This document shows, in pieces, positions 21,224 through 29,708 of a stretch of 64,000 nucleotides of DNA. Origin of the DNA: Arcobacter roscoffensis. Lineage in GTDB: Bacteria; Campylobacterota; Campylobacteria; Campylobacterales; Arcobacteraceae. The translations under genes were made by a program, and so were the position numbers. The notes beneath the pieces were generated by a model, which was not told where the DNA came from, did no database searches, and saw only the letters and a program-made list of their open reading frames with translations. Numbering within the stretch: position 1 is the stretch's first letter; each line of letters begins with the position of its first letter. The stretch covers positions 2,170,001-2,234,000 of the forward strand of contig NZ_CP100595.1 of assembly GCF_024267655.1 (NCBI RefSeq), written 5' to 3'.

Positions 21224-21967
21224 TTATCTCTTTTCTTCTAATTCATAAAGCTTAGATTCTTTTAAAAATGCATAATAAGCATTATTAGTAGAAGATATAA
21301 AACCTCTTCTTCCATTTAAAAAGTTTCTTTTTAATATATAAGATTTTATAAAAGCTAAAGGCATGACTAAAATAAGTTTGATTAAAGAAGATTTTTTGTT
21401 TTTATTATTTTTCTCTTTTGCTCTTAAAGATGAATAATTATTAATCTTTAAAAGATGTGTAGATAAATCGACTATTCCATAATCATAAATAAAACCTGAA
21501 GCATTTTTTATTTTTCCATCAATTTTTATTGATTCATGTACTAATTTATCTTCATAATTACCTTTTTCTTTTTTAAAAAATCTTACTCTTCTATTAAATT
21601 TAGATTTCTTATTATTAAATTTTCCTAAATACATACTTGAAATTTTTATATCTAATCCATCAATTTGATCTTGACTGATTGTATCTTGTATTTCTTTTTT
21701 TAATTCAATTGTAAGTTCCTCATCAGCGTCAAGGTTTAAAACCCATTTATTTGAACATAAATTTTTCGCATATTGTTTTTGTTTTGAGAATCCAAGCCAC
21801 TCTTGATGAAAAATTTTATTAGTATAATTTTTTGCTATTTCTAAAGTTTTATCTGTACTTCCACTATCAACAACAATTATTTCATCAAAATCTTTTACAC
21901 TTTCTAAAACTCTTTTGATATGTTTTTCTTCGTCTTTGCAAATTATATAAACAGAAGCTTTTATCAT
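21224..21967 (-). CDS. Family 2 glycosyltransferase, WaaE-like
   Basis: The 247-residue protein has the GT-A fold signature of family 2: VYIICKDEEKHIKRVLESVKDFDEIIVVDSGSTDKT at the N-terminus and NLDADEEL as the DxD-type metal-binding motif (about residues 79-84). It then has the SSMYLGK and GNYEDKLVHESI region seen in WaaE-type lipopolysaccharide core glucosyltransferases. It should add a sugar, probably glucose, to the lipooligosaccharide core on the cytoplasmic face. Its first codon overlaps the end of the deacetylase gene upstream by four bases, so translation is coupled. Confidence 0.85.
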   Translation of the reverse strand: MIKASVYIICKDEEKHIKRVLESVKDFDEIIVVDSGSTDKTLEIAKNYTNKIFHQEWLGFSKQKQYAKNLCSNKWVLNLDADEELTIELKKEIQDTISQDQIDGLDIKISSMYLGKFNNKKSKFNRRVRFFKKEKGNYEDKLVHESIKIDGKIKNASGFIYDYGIVDLSTHLLKINNYSSLRAKEKNNKNKKSSLIKLILVMPLAFIKSYILKRNFLNGRRGFISSTNNAYYAFLKESKLYELEEKR

Positions 21968-22752
21968 AATTTATTCCTAACTTTAAAAATTTTTAAAAGA
22001 AAATCAATAAAACTTTCAGTACCTAAAATACCTAATCTATTAATAGCAAAAACATCATCTGTTTTATCAAACAAACCTCTTTTTACAACAGTAGCATTTT
22101 TATAGCCTGCTTTTTTCACAATATTTATGATTCTATCATCAAATTTACCATAAGGATAAGCAAAAGCTTTACATTCAGTTTTTGTAAGCTCTTCGACTCT
22201 TTGTTTCGAAAGAAAGATTTCTTTTTCTAAATCTTCAAGCTTTTCAATTCTTAATAAATTTTTATGAGATAAAGTGTGAGAACCAAACTCTATTAAATTT
22301 GAAGATAACATATCTTTTATTTGATTTTCATCTAAAAGCTTTGATAAATAACTTGTATTATCTTTTTCCCAATGATTTTCATTTTGTAAAGGTACGAGAT
22401 AAATAGTTGCTTTAAAATTATACTTTTTTAATATAGGAAAAGCATTAATATAATTATCTTCAAAGCCATCATCAAAAGTAATTACAAAAGACTTTTCAGG
22501 AATACCACTTAAAGATGTTAGCTCTGAAATAGTATAGGAACTCCAAGCATTATCATAAAACCATTTCATTTGTTTATCAAAATCTTTTGTTTTAATTCTC
22601 CATTTATTATGTTTTTCATTTATCTTATGTTCACTAATACTATGGTACATCAAAATTCTAGCTTTATTTAAATTATGAGTTTTTCTCCACCAGTTATATC
22701 TTAAAGATAAACTTACAAAAAGTATTACGGTAATTATTATATAAGTAGTCAT
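21964..22752 (-). CDS. Membrane-anchored polysaccharide deacetylase B
   Basis: A NodB-homology (carbohydrate esterase 4) protein of 262 residues with an N-terminal membrane span (about 2-18). Motif 1 is ITFDDGFEDN (catalytic and metal Asp), motif 2 is FGSHTLSHKNL (H-x3-H zinc ligands), and motif 3 is FAYPYGKFD. It would remove acetyl from an N-acetylhexosamine in a surface glycan, giving a positively charged amine. It is a close relative of the deacetylase at 25766, and each sits beside a GT4 gene, suggesting duplication of a GT4-deacetylase pair. It is separated by two bases from the GT4 gene upstream. Confidence 0.85.
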   Translation of the reverse strand: MTTYIIITVILFVSLSLRYNWWRKTHNLNKARILMYHSISEHKINEKHNKWRIKTKDFDKQMKWFYDNAWSSYTISELTSLSGIPEKSFVITFDDGFEDNYINAFPILKKYNFKATIYLVPLQNENHWEKDNTSYLSKLLDENQIKDMLSSNLIEFGSHTLSHKNLLRIEKLEDLEKEIFLSKQRVEELTKTECKAFAYPYGKFDDRIINIVKKAGYKNATVVKRGLFDKTDDVFAINRLGILGTESFIDFLLKIFKVRNKL

Positions 22753-22754
22753 TA

Positions 22755-23744
22755 TTACACTTTTAATAAAGATTTATATGCATCCATATAATTACTTGCC
22801 ATTTTTTCAATAGAGAATTCATCTTTTCTGTCTTTTAATTTCTTAAATTCTTTTTCATAATCTGAATAGTTTTCATAAATTGATTTAATCTTTTTAGATA
22901 AATCTTCAACTGTATTATCAAAAACAAGTTTATCTCCTAACATTTCTTTATGATTTGCAATATCTGATGCAAGAAGAACCTTCGAATAAAATATCGCTTC
23001 AATTAAAGCTAAAGATAGGCCTTCTTCGATAGAAGAAATTACTTGTAAGTCACTATTATATATATAATCATGTACATTACCCACAAATCCTTTTAAGAAA
23101 ACTTTTTCCTCAAGATTTAATTCTTTTATTAACTTTTCTAACTCCTCTTTTTGTTCACCCTCACCTAAAATAGTAAGTTCATAATCAAAGTTCACTAAAG
23201 AAAGAGCTTTTATTAAGTTATCAAAACCTTTTACAGGAGCTAAGCGACCAACGGCAATAATTTTAAATTTATCAATTTTCTCAAAATCAACAGCTTCTTT
23301 AACAGGGATTCCATTTAAAATTGTGATATTTTTTTTTGCATTAGTATATAATCTTGTTTCATCAGAAACAGCTACTCCTAAATCAGCTAATGCAAATTTC
23401 TTTTTAATTACAGGATTATGTCGTGTTCCAACGATAGGTACATTATTATCAAGAAATATTTTTGCATTATGCATAATCTCAAGCTCTTTAGTATTATGTA
23501 CATGTATAATATCAGGATTAACATTTTTTATTATCTTTGCAATTGTATACAAAAATATTGGATTGTATCTATTCTTTTCAAAATCTATTTCAATTAGATT
23601 TATCTTATCATTTATATATGATTTAATTTCTTTGCTAGACAATAAAAAGATTTCATTTTCATTAGAAAATTCATTACATAAATCAACACAAACTTTTTCA
23701 GTCCCTGCAAACTGAACCCAATGTAGTGTATGTAATATTCTCAT
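22755..23744 (-). CDS. Family 4 glycosyltransferase
   Basis: A 329-residue GT-B fold enzyme. The N-terminal domain starts MRILHTLHWVQFAGTEKVCVDL (donor-loop motif GTEK) and has IIHVHN. The C-terminal domain carries IIAVGRLAPVKGFDNLI and the catalytic E-x7-E in SIEEGLSLALIEAIF (about residues 242-251). It resembles the GT4 at 24786 in overall length and in the RYNPxFLY segment, in keeping with a local duplication. Its start overlaps the gene upstream by four bases, and the deacetylase follows two bases later. The sugar and linkage are not predictable. Confidence 0.85.
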   Translation of the reverse strand: MRILHTLHWVQFAGTEKVCVDLCNEFSNENEIFLLSSKEIKSYINDKINLIEIDFEKNRYNPIFLYTIAKIIKNVNPDIIHVHNTKELEIMHNAKIFLDNNVPIVGTRHNPVIKKKFALADLGVAVSDETRLYTNAKKNITILNGIPVKEAVDFEKIDKFKIIAVGRLAPVKGFDNLIKALSLVNFDYELTILGEGEQKEELEKLIKELNLEEKVFLKGFVGNVHDYIYNSDLQVISSIEEGLSLALIEAIFYSKVLLASDIANHKEMLGDKLVFDNTVEDLSKKIKSIYENYSDYEKEFKKLKDRKDEFSIEKMASNYMDAYKSLLKV

Positions 23745-24802
23745 AAATTTTTTCCTTTTTTATATTTATATTCAGCCCATTCATAGCTATTGTGCTTTGA
23801 GCTATTAAATAAAACTTCTAGCATAAAATTTGTAACTCTTTTTGTATTAGCAATATCAAATGTCTTATTTTGACCATTTTGAGCAATTTCTAAATACCTC
23901 TCATTTTGTAAAGTTTTTTTTATCTTTTCAAAACAATCTTTGGGAGAATCAAAATATATTAAATCTTTTTCATCTTCATATAGCTTTTCAAAACCATTTA
24001 TTCTAGGAGAGAATGTACAAACCTTTGAACCTAAGAATTGTGCCATTCTATCAGAAGCTCCTAGCACCTTTTCTTGATTTACTTCATTTAAATGATCATC
24101 TCTATTAAAATTAATAGCAATTTTAGACTTAGCTATTTCCTTATGAAAATCATTTCCAAAAATAGCTGGCTTTCCTAAAGATGCGAAAACGTTCAGCCTT
24201 ATATCTTCCTTCTCACAAAACTCTTTTAGTAATAATGCAAATTTGGTTCTAACATCTTCTTTATAATCTCTTGCGATATATAATACGTCAGTTGTTTTCT
24301 CATAATTTAAACTTTTGTCAAAAGCTGGATCTGAGATGTTTGGGAAAAAAGAGAATATTGTGTCTGTATATTTTAAAGAAAGATTTTTTAATTCTTTCGC
24401 ATTTGCATAAAAAAAAGCATCCATACAATCTAATTTTTCAAAAAATTCTTTTTTTTCTTCTAAGTGATCAACATACCACTGTATTACTTTTATATTTGGA
24501 AGAGCTTTTTTAATAGTTTCTATAGTACTTTTAAAAATCTTTTCAGCTTTAGCTAAAACTAAAATATCAGCGTCTATATTTTTACATACCTCTAACAAAA
24601 ATAAATTCATCTTTTTCAAGCCGCTATCTTTAATCCCTAAGGTTCTGTTATTTCTTTCTATATCTCTATAACTAAAATTATAAACAAAATGTCCATTTTG
24701 AATAAAGCCATGACTTATTTTTCTCTCTAAACCATAAAAAAAGTTTCCATTGTCTTTTTCATTAAATATTCCACAGTGAACAATTTTAAGATGTTTTTTC
24801 AT
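23741..24802 (-). CDS. CgeB-like glycosyltransferase
   Basis: This 353-residue protein looks like the CgeB/Glyco_trans_1_2 group of GT-B proteins. It has an N-terminal half with ISHGFIQNGHFVYNFSYRD and DILVLAKAEKI, and a C-terminal half with KIAINFNRDD, GASDRMAQFLGSKVCTF and FEKLYEDEKDLIYFDSPKDCFEKI, a classic end for that family. It probably transfers a sugar in lipooligosaccharide synthesis. It overlaps both neighbouring GT4 genes (by 4 and 17 bases), so the three are co-translated. Confidence 0.7.
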   Translation of the reverse strand: MKKHLKIVHCGIFNEKDNGNFFYGLERKISHGFIQNGHFVYNFSYRDIERNNRTLGIKDSGLKKMNLFLLEVCKNIDADILVLAKAEKIFKSTIETIKKALPNIKVIQWYVDHLEEKKEFFEKLDCMDAFFYANAKELKNLSLKYTDTIFSFFPNISDPAFDKSLNYEKTTDVLYIARDYKEDVRTKFALLLKEFCEKEDIRLNVFASLGKPAIFGNDFHKEIAKSKIAINFNRDDHLNEVNQEKVLGASDRMAQFLGSKVCTFSPRINGFEKLYEDEKDLIYFDSPKDCFEKIKKTLQNERYLEIAQNGQNKTFDIANTKRVTNFMLEVLFNSSKHNSYEWAEYKYKKGKNL

Positions 24803-25769
24803 CTAATATACCTTTATAATACTTCATTAAACTATTTATATAATTTACTTTATCGAAACTTTTTTTAATCTTTTCATGTTTAATAGAAAAGTTCTTCTTT
24901 TCACTTTCAAAATTTATATATATATCATTTATCTTTTTAGGGAACTCTTCTATATTAAGCAAATAATCCTTGTCTAAAACTTCAACAATACCACCAACAG
25001 GAGTTGATATAATCACAGGACTATACAGTAAACCTTCCATTAATGTAATAGGTAAACCTTCACTTAAAGAAGAAATTAATTGAATATTAGAGTTTAATAA
25101 ATAACTAGGTATATTATCTTTAAAGCCAATCAATTTAATTTTGTCTTCTAAATTTTTACTTTTTATTAATTCATTAAGCTGAGACTTTTGAGTTCCTTCA
25201 CCAATAATATTAAGCTCAAAATCAAAATCTAATTTTGATAACTCATTTATTAAATTATCAAACCCTTTAATAGGATCAAGTCTTCCAACTGCTACCATTG
25301 TGAATTTTGAGTTTTGTTGTGAGTTTTGTTCTTTATAATCAAGTCCAAAATAAATAACTTTACTATTGTGAGTTATTGTTTTTGAAACTTTTTTGGAAAC
25401 ACTAATCACATTTTTAACTTTATTAAATATTTTACCTTTTCTACTATTATGTTTTGTTGCAATATGATTAAAGGAAATAAACTTACTCAAAACATAGCTT
25501 ATTTGAGTCGCCTTTGCACCATGAGTATGAACAATATCACAATCTTTGATATTTTCTATAATTTCAAGGTATAAAAAAGGATTATATCTTTTATCATGAG
25601 ATTTATATTCATAAACCTCTATTTTCTTATTAAGTTTATACTTAAATTCACAACCAAAAGGTACGATAAGTAAACAATCATTGGTTTTTACTAATTCATT
25701 TAATGTATCAACTACTATTTTTTCTATACCACCAAATTTTGAAGAGCAAGAAAAGTAACAAATTTTCAT
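24786..25769 (-). CDS. Family 4 glycosyltransferase
   Basis: A 327-residue GT-B enzyme. It begins MKICYFSCSSKFGGIEKIVVDTL, has HTHGAKAT in the N-terminal domain, and carries MVAVGRLDPIKGFDNLINEL and the E-x7-E motif in SLSEGLPITLMEGLL (about residues 234-243). The PVGG motif follows at STPVGGIVEVL. It overlaps the upstream deacetylase gene by four bases and the downstream CgeB-like gene by 17. It is similar in plan to the GT4 at 22755. The acceptor is unknown; context indicates a surface glycan. Confidence 0.85.
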   Translation of the reverse strand: MKICYFSCSSKFGGIEKIVVDTLNELVKTNDCLLIVPFGCEFKYKLNKKIEVYEYKSHDKRYNPFLYLEIIENIKDCDIVHTHGAKATQISYVLSKFISFNHIATKHNSRKGKIFNKVKNVISVSKKVSKTITHNSKVIYFGLDYKEQNSQQNSKFTMVAVGRLDPIKGFDNLINELSKLDFDFELNIIGEGTQKSQLNELIKSKNLEDKIKLIGFKDNIPSYLLNSNIQLISSLSEGLPITLMEGLLYSPVIISTPVGGIVEVLDKDYLLNIEEFPKKINDIYINFESEKKNFSIKHEKIKKSFDKVNYINSLMKYYKGILDEKTS

Positions 25770-26587
25770 CTTACTCTTCCTTTTTTTATTTTTAAGATAA
25801 ACGCTAAGATACCTTGTCTACCACTTATCATAATTCTAGGAATTTTATATTTTAAAAATAGTTTTTTATCATAAACTGAATTATAAGTTGTAGTTGCATT
25901 TGAATAGTTTAATTCTTCAACTAGACTCACATCCTTTTCATCATGAAAACCAAAAGGATAAGCAAATGAAGTACAACTAATTTTAAATAAGTCTTCTATT
26001 TGTTCTTTCGATTTTAAAAGTTGTTGTTTTTTTTCATTTATATTTGATTCAGGTAAATTTACATGATCTAAAGTATGTGAACCAATCTCAATTAATCCAC
26101 TTTTAATTAATTCTTCAATTTGTTTATTACTTAGCATTTTTTCATTATTCAATTCATCTGAACTTACTTTTAAATCTTTATCAGTTGCCCAATCTTTATT
26201 AAATCTATTCAAAACTATATAAATAGTTGCTTTAAAATCATATTTCTTTAATAATGGAAATGCATTAGTAAAATTATCTTCATAACCATCATCAAAAGTT
26301 ATAACTACAGCTTTTTCTGGAATTTCTTTCAAAGAAACTAATTCACTTAGTGTAAAGCTTTTGAAATTATTTTTTTTTAACCAAATTAGCTGTTTTTCAA
26401 ACTCTTCTGGTTTTACCCTTAACCTATTAAATTTAGATTGTTTTTTTGGTAAATGACTTGAAATCATATGATACATCAAAACTCTAGGATGAGAGTACGA
26501 AATATTTTTTTTCCACCATTTAAATCTAATAGAAAAAACCATAAAACAAATAAATACTAATATAAAGAGCCATAAATAAAGTTCCAC
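25766..26587 (-). CDS. Membrane-anchored polysaccharide deacetylase A
   Basis: The 273-residue protein has an N-terminal transmembrane helix (about residues 3-20), followed by the NodB/CE4 fold: VVITFDDGYEDNFTNAFPLL (catalytic Asp pair), EIGSHTLDHVNL (H-x3-H), and FAYPFGFHDE. It is the paralogue of the protein encoded at 21964; both start with a short anchor, a RxKWW/RYNWW basic patch and RVLMYHMIS or RILMYHSIS. The anchored orientation could place the active site in the periplasm or cytoplasm; this cannot be decided here. Its start shares one base with the end of the O-antigen-ligase-like gene. Confidence 0.85.
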   Translation of the reverse strand: MELYLWLFILVFICFMVFSIRFKWWKKNISYSHPRVLMYHMISSHLPKKQSKFNRLRVKPEEFEKQLIWLKKNNFKSFTLSELVSLKEIPEKAVVITFDDGYEDNFTNAFPLLKKYDFKATIYIVLNRFNKDWATDKDLKVSSDELNNEKMLSNKQIEELIKSGLIEIGSHTLDHVNLPESNINEKKQQLLKSKEQIEDLFKISCTSFAYPFGFHDEKDVSLVEELNYSNATTTYNSVYDKKLFLKYKIPRIMISGRQGILAFILKIKKGRVR

Positions 26588-27774
26588 TATTCTTCCTTAA
26601 ATTTTTTACTATAAATTAGAAAAACAAAAATTGTTAAAAAGCTTAATATTTCTTTTGTAAAAAAAGCTCCAAAATCAAATTGTGTAATAACTAAAAAATA
26701 AATTGAAACAGAAAGATAAAGACAATTCTTACTTTTAACTATTTCTTTTAAAATTATAAAAATAGTAAAAAAACAAAAGAAGAAGCCAATTAAGCCTGTA
26801 TATAATAATATTTCTAAAACCATGTTATGAGGGTCAGGAAATTTATTTAAATAAGTATTTGGTAAACTTGCCCAAGAATCTATACCGTATCCAATGATTG
26901 GATTTAACTTTATAAATTCAATAGTATGTAGCCAGATAGTAGTTCTATGACTTGAATATCCCTCAAGTAATTGAGAAAATCTCATTTGAAGAGAATCAGA
27001 AGAAAAATAAACTGCTAAAAGCAGCCCTATAAAACCAAATATATATAATATATGATTCATTTTTATTTCTCTGTAGTTAAATACCATCAATACAAATATA
27101 GATGCAAAACTAGCAACCCAAGAAGATCTTGAGAATGAAAATATCATAAGAAATGTAAATATAGAAAATAGTATAACTGCTACTTTTTTATTATACGTAA
27201 AAAGAATTGCACTTAAAACAACTCCCATCCCCATATGTAAGCCAAAAGAGTTTCTATTGTTTAAAGTACCATGAATACCAATTCCATTTAAAATAGAAGG
27301 GTTTAAAATCAGCTCATACAAACCTAATAAAGCTAAATAAGTTAATGAGCTATATACGAGAATTTTAACAAATTTTTCTTCGAAATACTTTTTTTTATAA
27401 AAATATGCTAAACAAACAAAAATCAAACCATATCTAATGACAAACATAAAAGTAGTATGCCATGACTTCTCACTTAAGTTTTCAGGATTGACTAAATTTG
27501 ATAATATCATTGAAAAAACAATTAAAAAAAATCCTATAGATAGGTATCTAACTTTTCTTAAGTTCTCTATTAAAATAGAGTAATCTTTATGTTTAAATAA
27601 AGAATAGATAAAGAAAAGTATAATCAAAGCCATAGAACCTTGGAAAATAGCATTTTTAAATGGTATTGACATTATCCAAAGTACTAATAAAATCTTAAAA
27701 ATGAAACTTTTATTTTTTTCAATTAATATTGTTTTAATAATATACTCCTTTATATACGTAAATAGTCTTTTCAA
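26587..27774 (-). CDS. O-antigen ligase-like (WaaL/Wzy) membrane protein
   Basis: A 395-residue polytopic protein with about ten to twelve spans and a large periplasmic loop holding WLHTIEFIKLNPIIGYGIDSWASLP, followed by PHNMVLEILLYTGLIG. This is the Wzy_C/O-antigen-ligase signature. It would join polysaccharide to the lipid A core, or polymerise repeat units, at the periplasmic face. The listed start is a TTG at 27774 that overlaps the upstream GT4 by 41 bases and has no clear ribosome binding site. An excellent AAGGAG (27745-27750) precedes an in-frame ATT at 27736-27738, which overlaps the GT4 stop codon. Either start is possible; the ATT would be a rare initiator. Confidence 0.8.
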   Translation of the reverse strand: MKRLFTYIKEYIIKTILIEKNKSFIFKILLVLWIMSIPFKNAIFQGSMALIILFFIYSLFKHKDYSILIENLRKVRYLSIGFFLIVFSMILSNLVNPENLSEKSWHTTFMFVIRYGLIFVCLAYFYKKKYFEEKFVKILVYSSLTYLALLGLYELILNPSILNGIGIHGTLNNRNSFGLHMGMGVVLSAILFTYNKKVAVILFSIFTFLMIFSFSRSSWVASFASIFVLMVFNYREIKMNHILYIFGFIGLLLAVYFSSDSLQMRFSQLLEGYSSHRTTIWLHTIEFIKLNPIIGYGIDSWASLPNTYLNKFPDPHNMVLEILLYTGLIGFFFCFFTIFIILKEIVKSKNCLYLSVSIYFLVITQFDFGAFFTKEILSFLTIFVFLIYSKKFKEE

Positions 27775-28831
27775 TCATATTTTCTAAAGAAAAGTTATTC
27801 TTTATATAATTTAAACCATCAAAGTTTAATTGTTCACATTTTATTATTTTTTTACTTAATTCTTTTACATCACCTATTTCAAAGAAAAACCCATTTTCAT
27901 TTTCTATTATTATATCTTTTACCCCACCATGATTTGTTGCAACTACTGGTGTATTTAAAGCTATTGCTTCTGCTACTGCTCTTCCGAAGCTTTCTGGTTT
28001 TTTTGAACTACTTACAACTACATCACTTATGTCATAAACTTCAGCTATTTTACTTTGACTTCCTGTAAAACTGATATTTTCTTTTAAATTCAATTCTTTT
28101 ATTAATTCTTTTAATGAGTTAAAATAGTCTTGTTTATCTTCTCTAACACCACCAACAATTATAGCTTTTATATTTTTTTTACTTTTTTTTACTTCAGAAA
28201 TTGCTTTTATAAATGTTTCATAATCTTTTAGTTGGGTAACTCTTCCTATAATTGACACTATAAATTTATCTTTTAAATCATGCTCTATTTTGAAGTTTTC
28301 AATAAAGTTCTTATCAAGGTTATTTTTATTAAAAAGTTTTGTATCTATACCTCTTGGTATCACAGTGATCATTTCATCTGACACTTTATAGTTAGATTGA
28401 ATATACTCTTTTATAGAATTACTTACACAAATCACATGATCTGCTTTTGTCATAATCGAGCTGTAAAAACCAACACTATTAAAACCATGAACAGTACTTA
28501 CTATTTTAGCTTTTAGATTTTTCTTTGCAAAATACACAAGCCATGCAGGTACTCTACTTCGCACATGAATAATATCAGGGTTTATATCTTTTAATATCTT
28601 TTTTAAAGAAGCGACTCTTGAAAGAAGTGTAAATATATTTTTACTGCAAACATCAAAAGTATAGTGTTTTCCACCATCAGTTTCTATTTGAGGTAGAAGT
28701 TTTCCTCCATTGCTTATTACAATAGATTCTATTCCTTTTTTTACATATTCTCTACTAGATTCAACTGTTCCTCTTTCAACTCCACCTTCATTTAACTCAG
28801 GTAAAACTTGAACTACCTTAAAATTTTCTAT
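27734..28831 (-). CDS. Family 4 glycosyltransferase with a non-canonical start codon
   Basis: A 365-residue GT4 enzyme if read from an ATA at 28831. The full N-terminal domain is present in frame: KVVQVLPELNEGGVERGTV, REYVKKGIESIVISNGG, and PDIIHVRSRVPAW. The C-terminal domain has VSIIGRVTQLKDYETFIKA and the E-x7-E motif in KPESFGRAVAEAIAL. The first ATG/GTG/TTG in the frame is a GTG at 28564, in the middle of the conserved HVRSR strand, and would delete about 89 conserved residues. A stop codon (TAG, 28852-28854) closes the frame upstream. The only near-cognate candidate is ATA at 28829-28831, one base after the stop of the ELM1-like gene. The acceptor is unknown. Confidence 0.85.
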   Translation of the reverse strand: MENFKVVQVLPELNEGGVERGTVESSREYVKKGIESIVISNGGKLLPQIETDGGKHYTFDVCSKNIFTLLSRVASLKKILKDINPDIIHVRSRVPAWLVYFAKKNLKAKIVSTVHGFNSVGFYSSIMTKADHVICVSNSIKEYIQSNYKVSDEMITVIPRGIDTKLFNKNNLDKNFIENFKIEHDLKDKFIVSIIGRVTQLKDYETFIKAISEVKKSKKNIKAIIVGGVREDKQDYFNSLKELIKELNLKENISFTGSQSKIAEVYDISDVVVSSSKKPESFGRAVAEAIALNTPVVATNHGGVKDIIIENENGFFFEIGDVKELSKKIIKCEQLNFDGLNYIKNNFSLENMIEKTIYVYKGVYY

Positions 28832-28832
28832 A

Positions 28833-29708
28833 TTAAATTTCCACTCTTTCTAAAAGTTTTTCAAAATCTACTTTTTTATTCATACTAGATACTTTTTCCA
28901 CAAGTCTATGATATTTTGTATTCTCTTTTTTAGATTTTAAATTTATTATATTTATTTTTGCATCTGTATTAGCTCGTGCTTCACTTAGCATTGATGTTGA
29001 ATCTTGTGTGATATATAATTCATCACAAACATTAATAAAATCATAAACAGGGTTTATTTCAGGTTCTCTTGAATATATAAGTTTATAATCAAACTCATAT
29101 TCATCTATCAATCCATCAACTTCAAAAGGTGTTCTTGCACTTGTAGTAATGTACTTTAAACTATTTGTACTTTCTTCAAATATTTTGTTTAACTCATCTC
29201 TTAAATCATCAACATCTAAAGTAAATACTGAATTGTTTCCACCTATTATTATACCAACAGCATTTTTTTCTTCATTTTTTTCTAAAATATTTTTAGCTTT
29301 GCTGTATGATAAATTTAAAGGTACTTCTAAAATATTGTCTAGTTTTGGAGCTTTATCATGTTCTTGAGCTATTATATAGTCAAAATTAACGTATTTGTAT
29401 CCTTTTGGAAGCATTAAAACTACTGATTTTTTATTTTGAGTTTTACTTATAAATTTATTAAAATAGTAAGTACTAGATCCAGTACTTACAACTGCATCAT
29501 AAAATTCATAGTAATATTTTCTATAATCTTCAAACAGTTCGTCAGTATAATGGTTTATTCTATCAAAAAAATAAGACATTGCTTTATGTAGTTTTGTTTT
29601 AAATTTTACTTCAACAATATCATAACTTATATTTTTTATTTTGCAAAAGGCAATTGACTGGTTTAAGTGACCTGGTTTACCATCACTTATTATTAAAATT
29701 CTTTTCAT
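28833..29708 (-). CDS. ELM1-family protein
   Basis: The 291-residue protein belongs to the family named after plant mitochondrial fission factor ELM1. It shows ILIISDGKPGHLNQSIAF at the N-terminus, a central GIIIGGNNSVFTLD strand-loop, TTSARTPFEVD, and ELYITQDSTSMLSEA near residue 235, which together form a GT-B-like fold. Bacterial members sit in lipopolysaccharide loci and are probably glycosyltransferases, though the function is not settled. It overlaps the acyltransferase gene upstream by 26 bases, and its stop lies one base before the presumed ATA start of the following GT4. Confidence 0.75.
   Translation of the reverse strand: MKRILIISDGKPGHLNQSIAFCKIKNISYDIVEVKFKTKLHKAMSYFFDRINHYTDELFEDYRKYYYEFYDAVVSTGSSTYYFNKFISKTQNKKSVVLMLPKGYKYVNFDYIIAQEHDKAPKLDNILEVPLNLSYSKAKNILEKNEEKNAVGIIIGGNNSVFTLDVDDLRDELNKIFEESTNSLKYITTSARTPFEVDGLIDEYEFDYKLIYSREPEINPVYDFINVCDELYITQDSTSMLSEARANTDAKINIINLKSKKENTKYHRLVEKVSSMNKKVDFEKLLERVEI

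Noticed and set aside
20964-21248. 94-codon plus-strand frame in the glycan locus
   Set aside because: Composed of phenylalanine/leucine runs that mirror lysine- and asparagine-rich minus-strand genes; antisense shadow.
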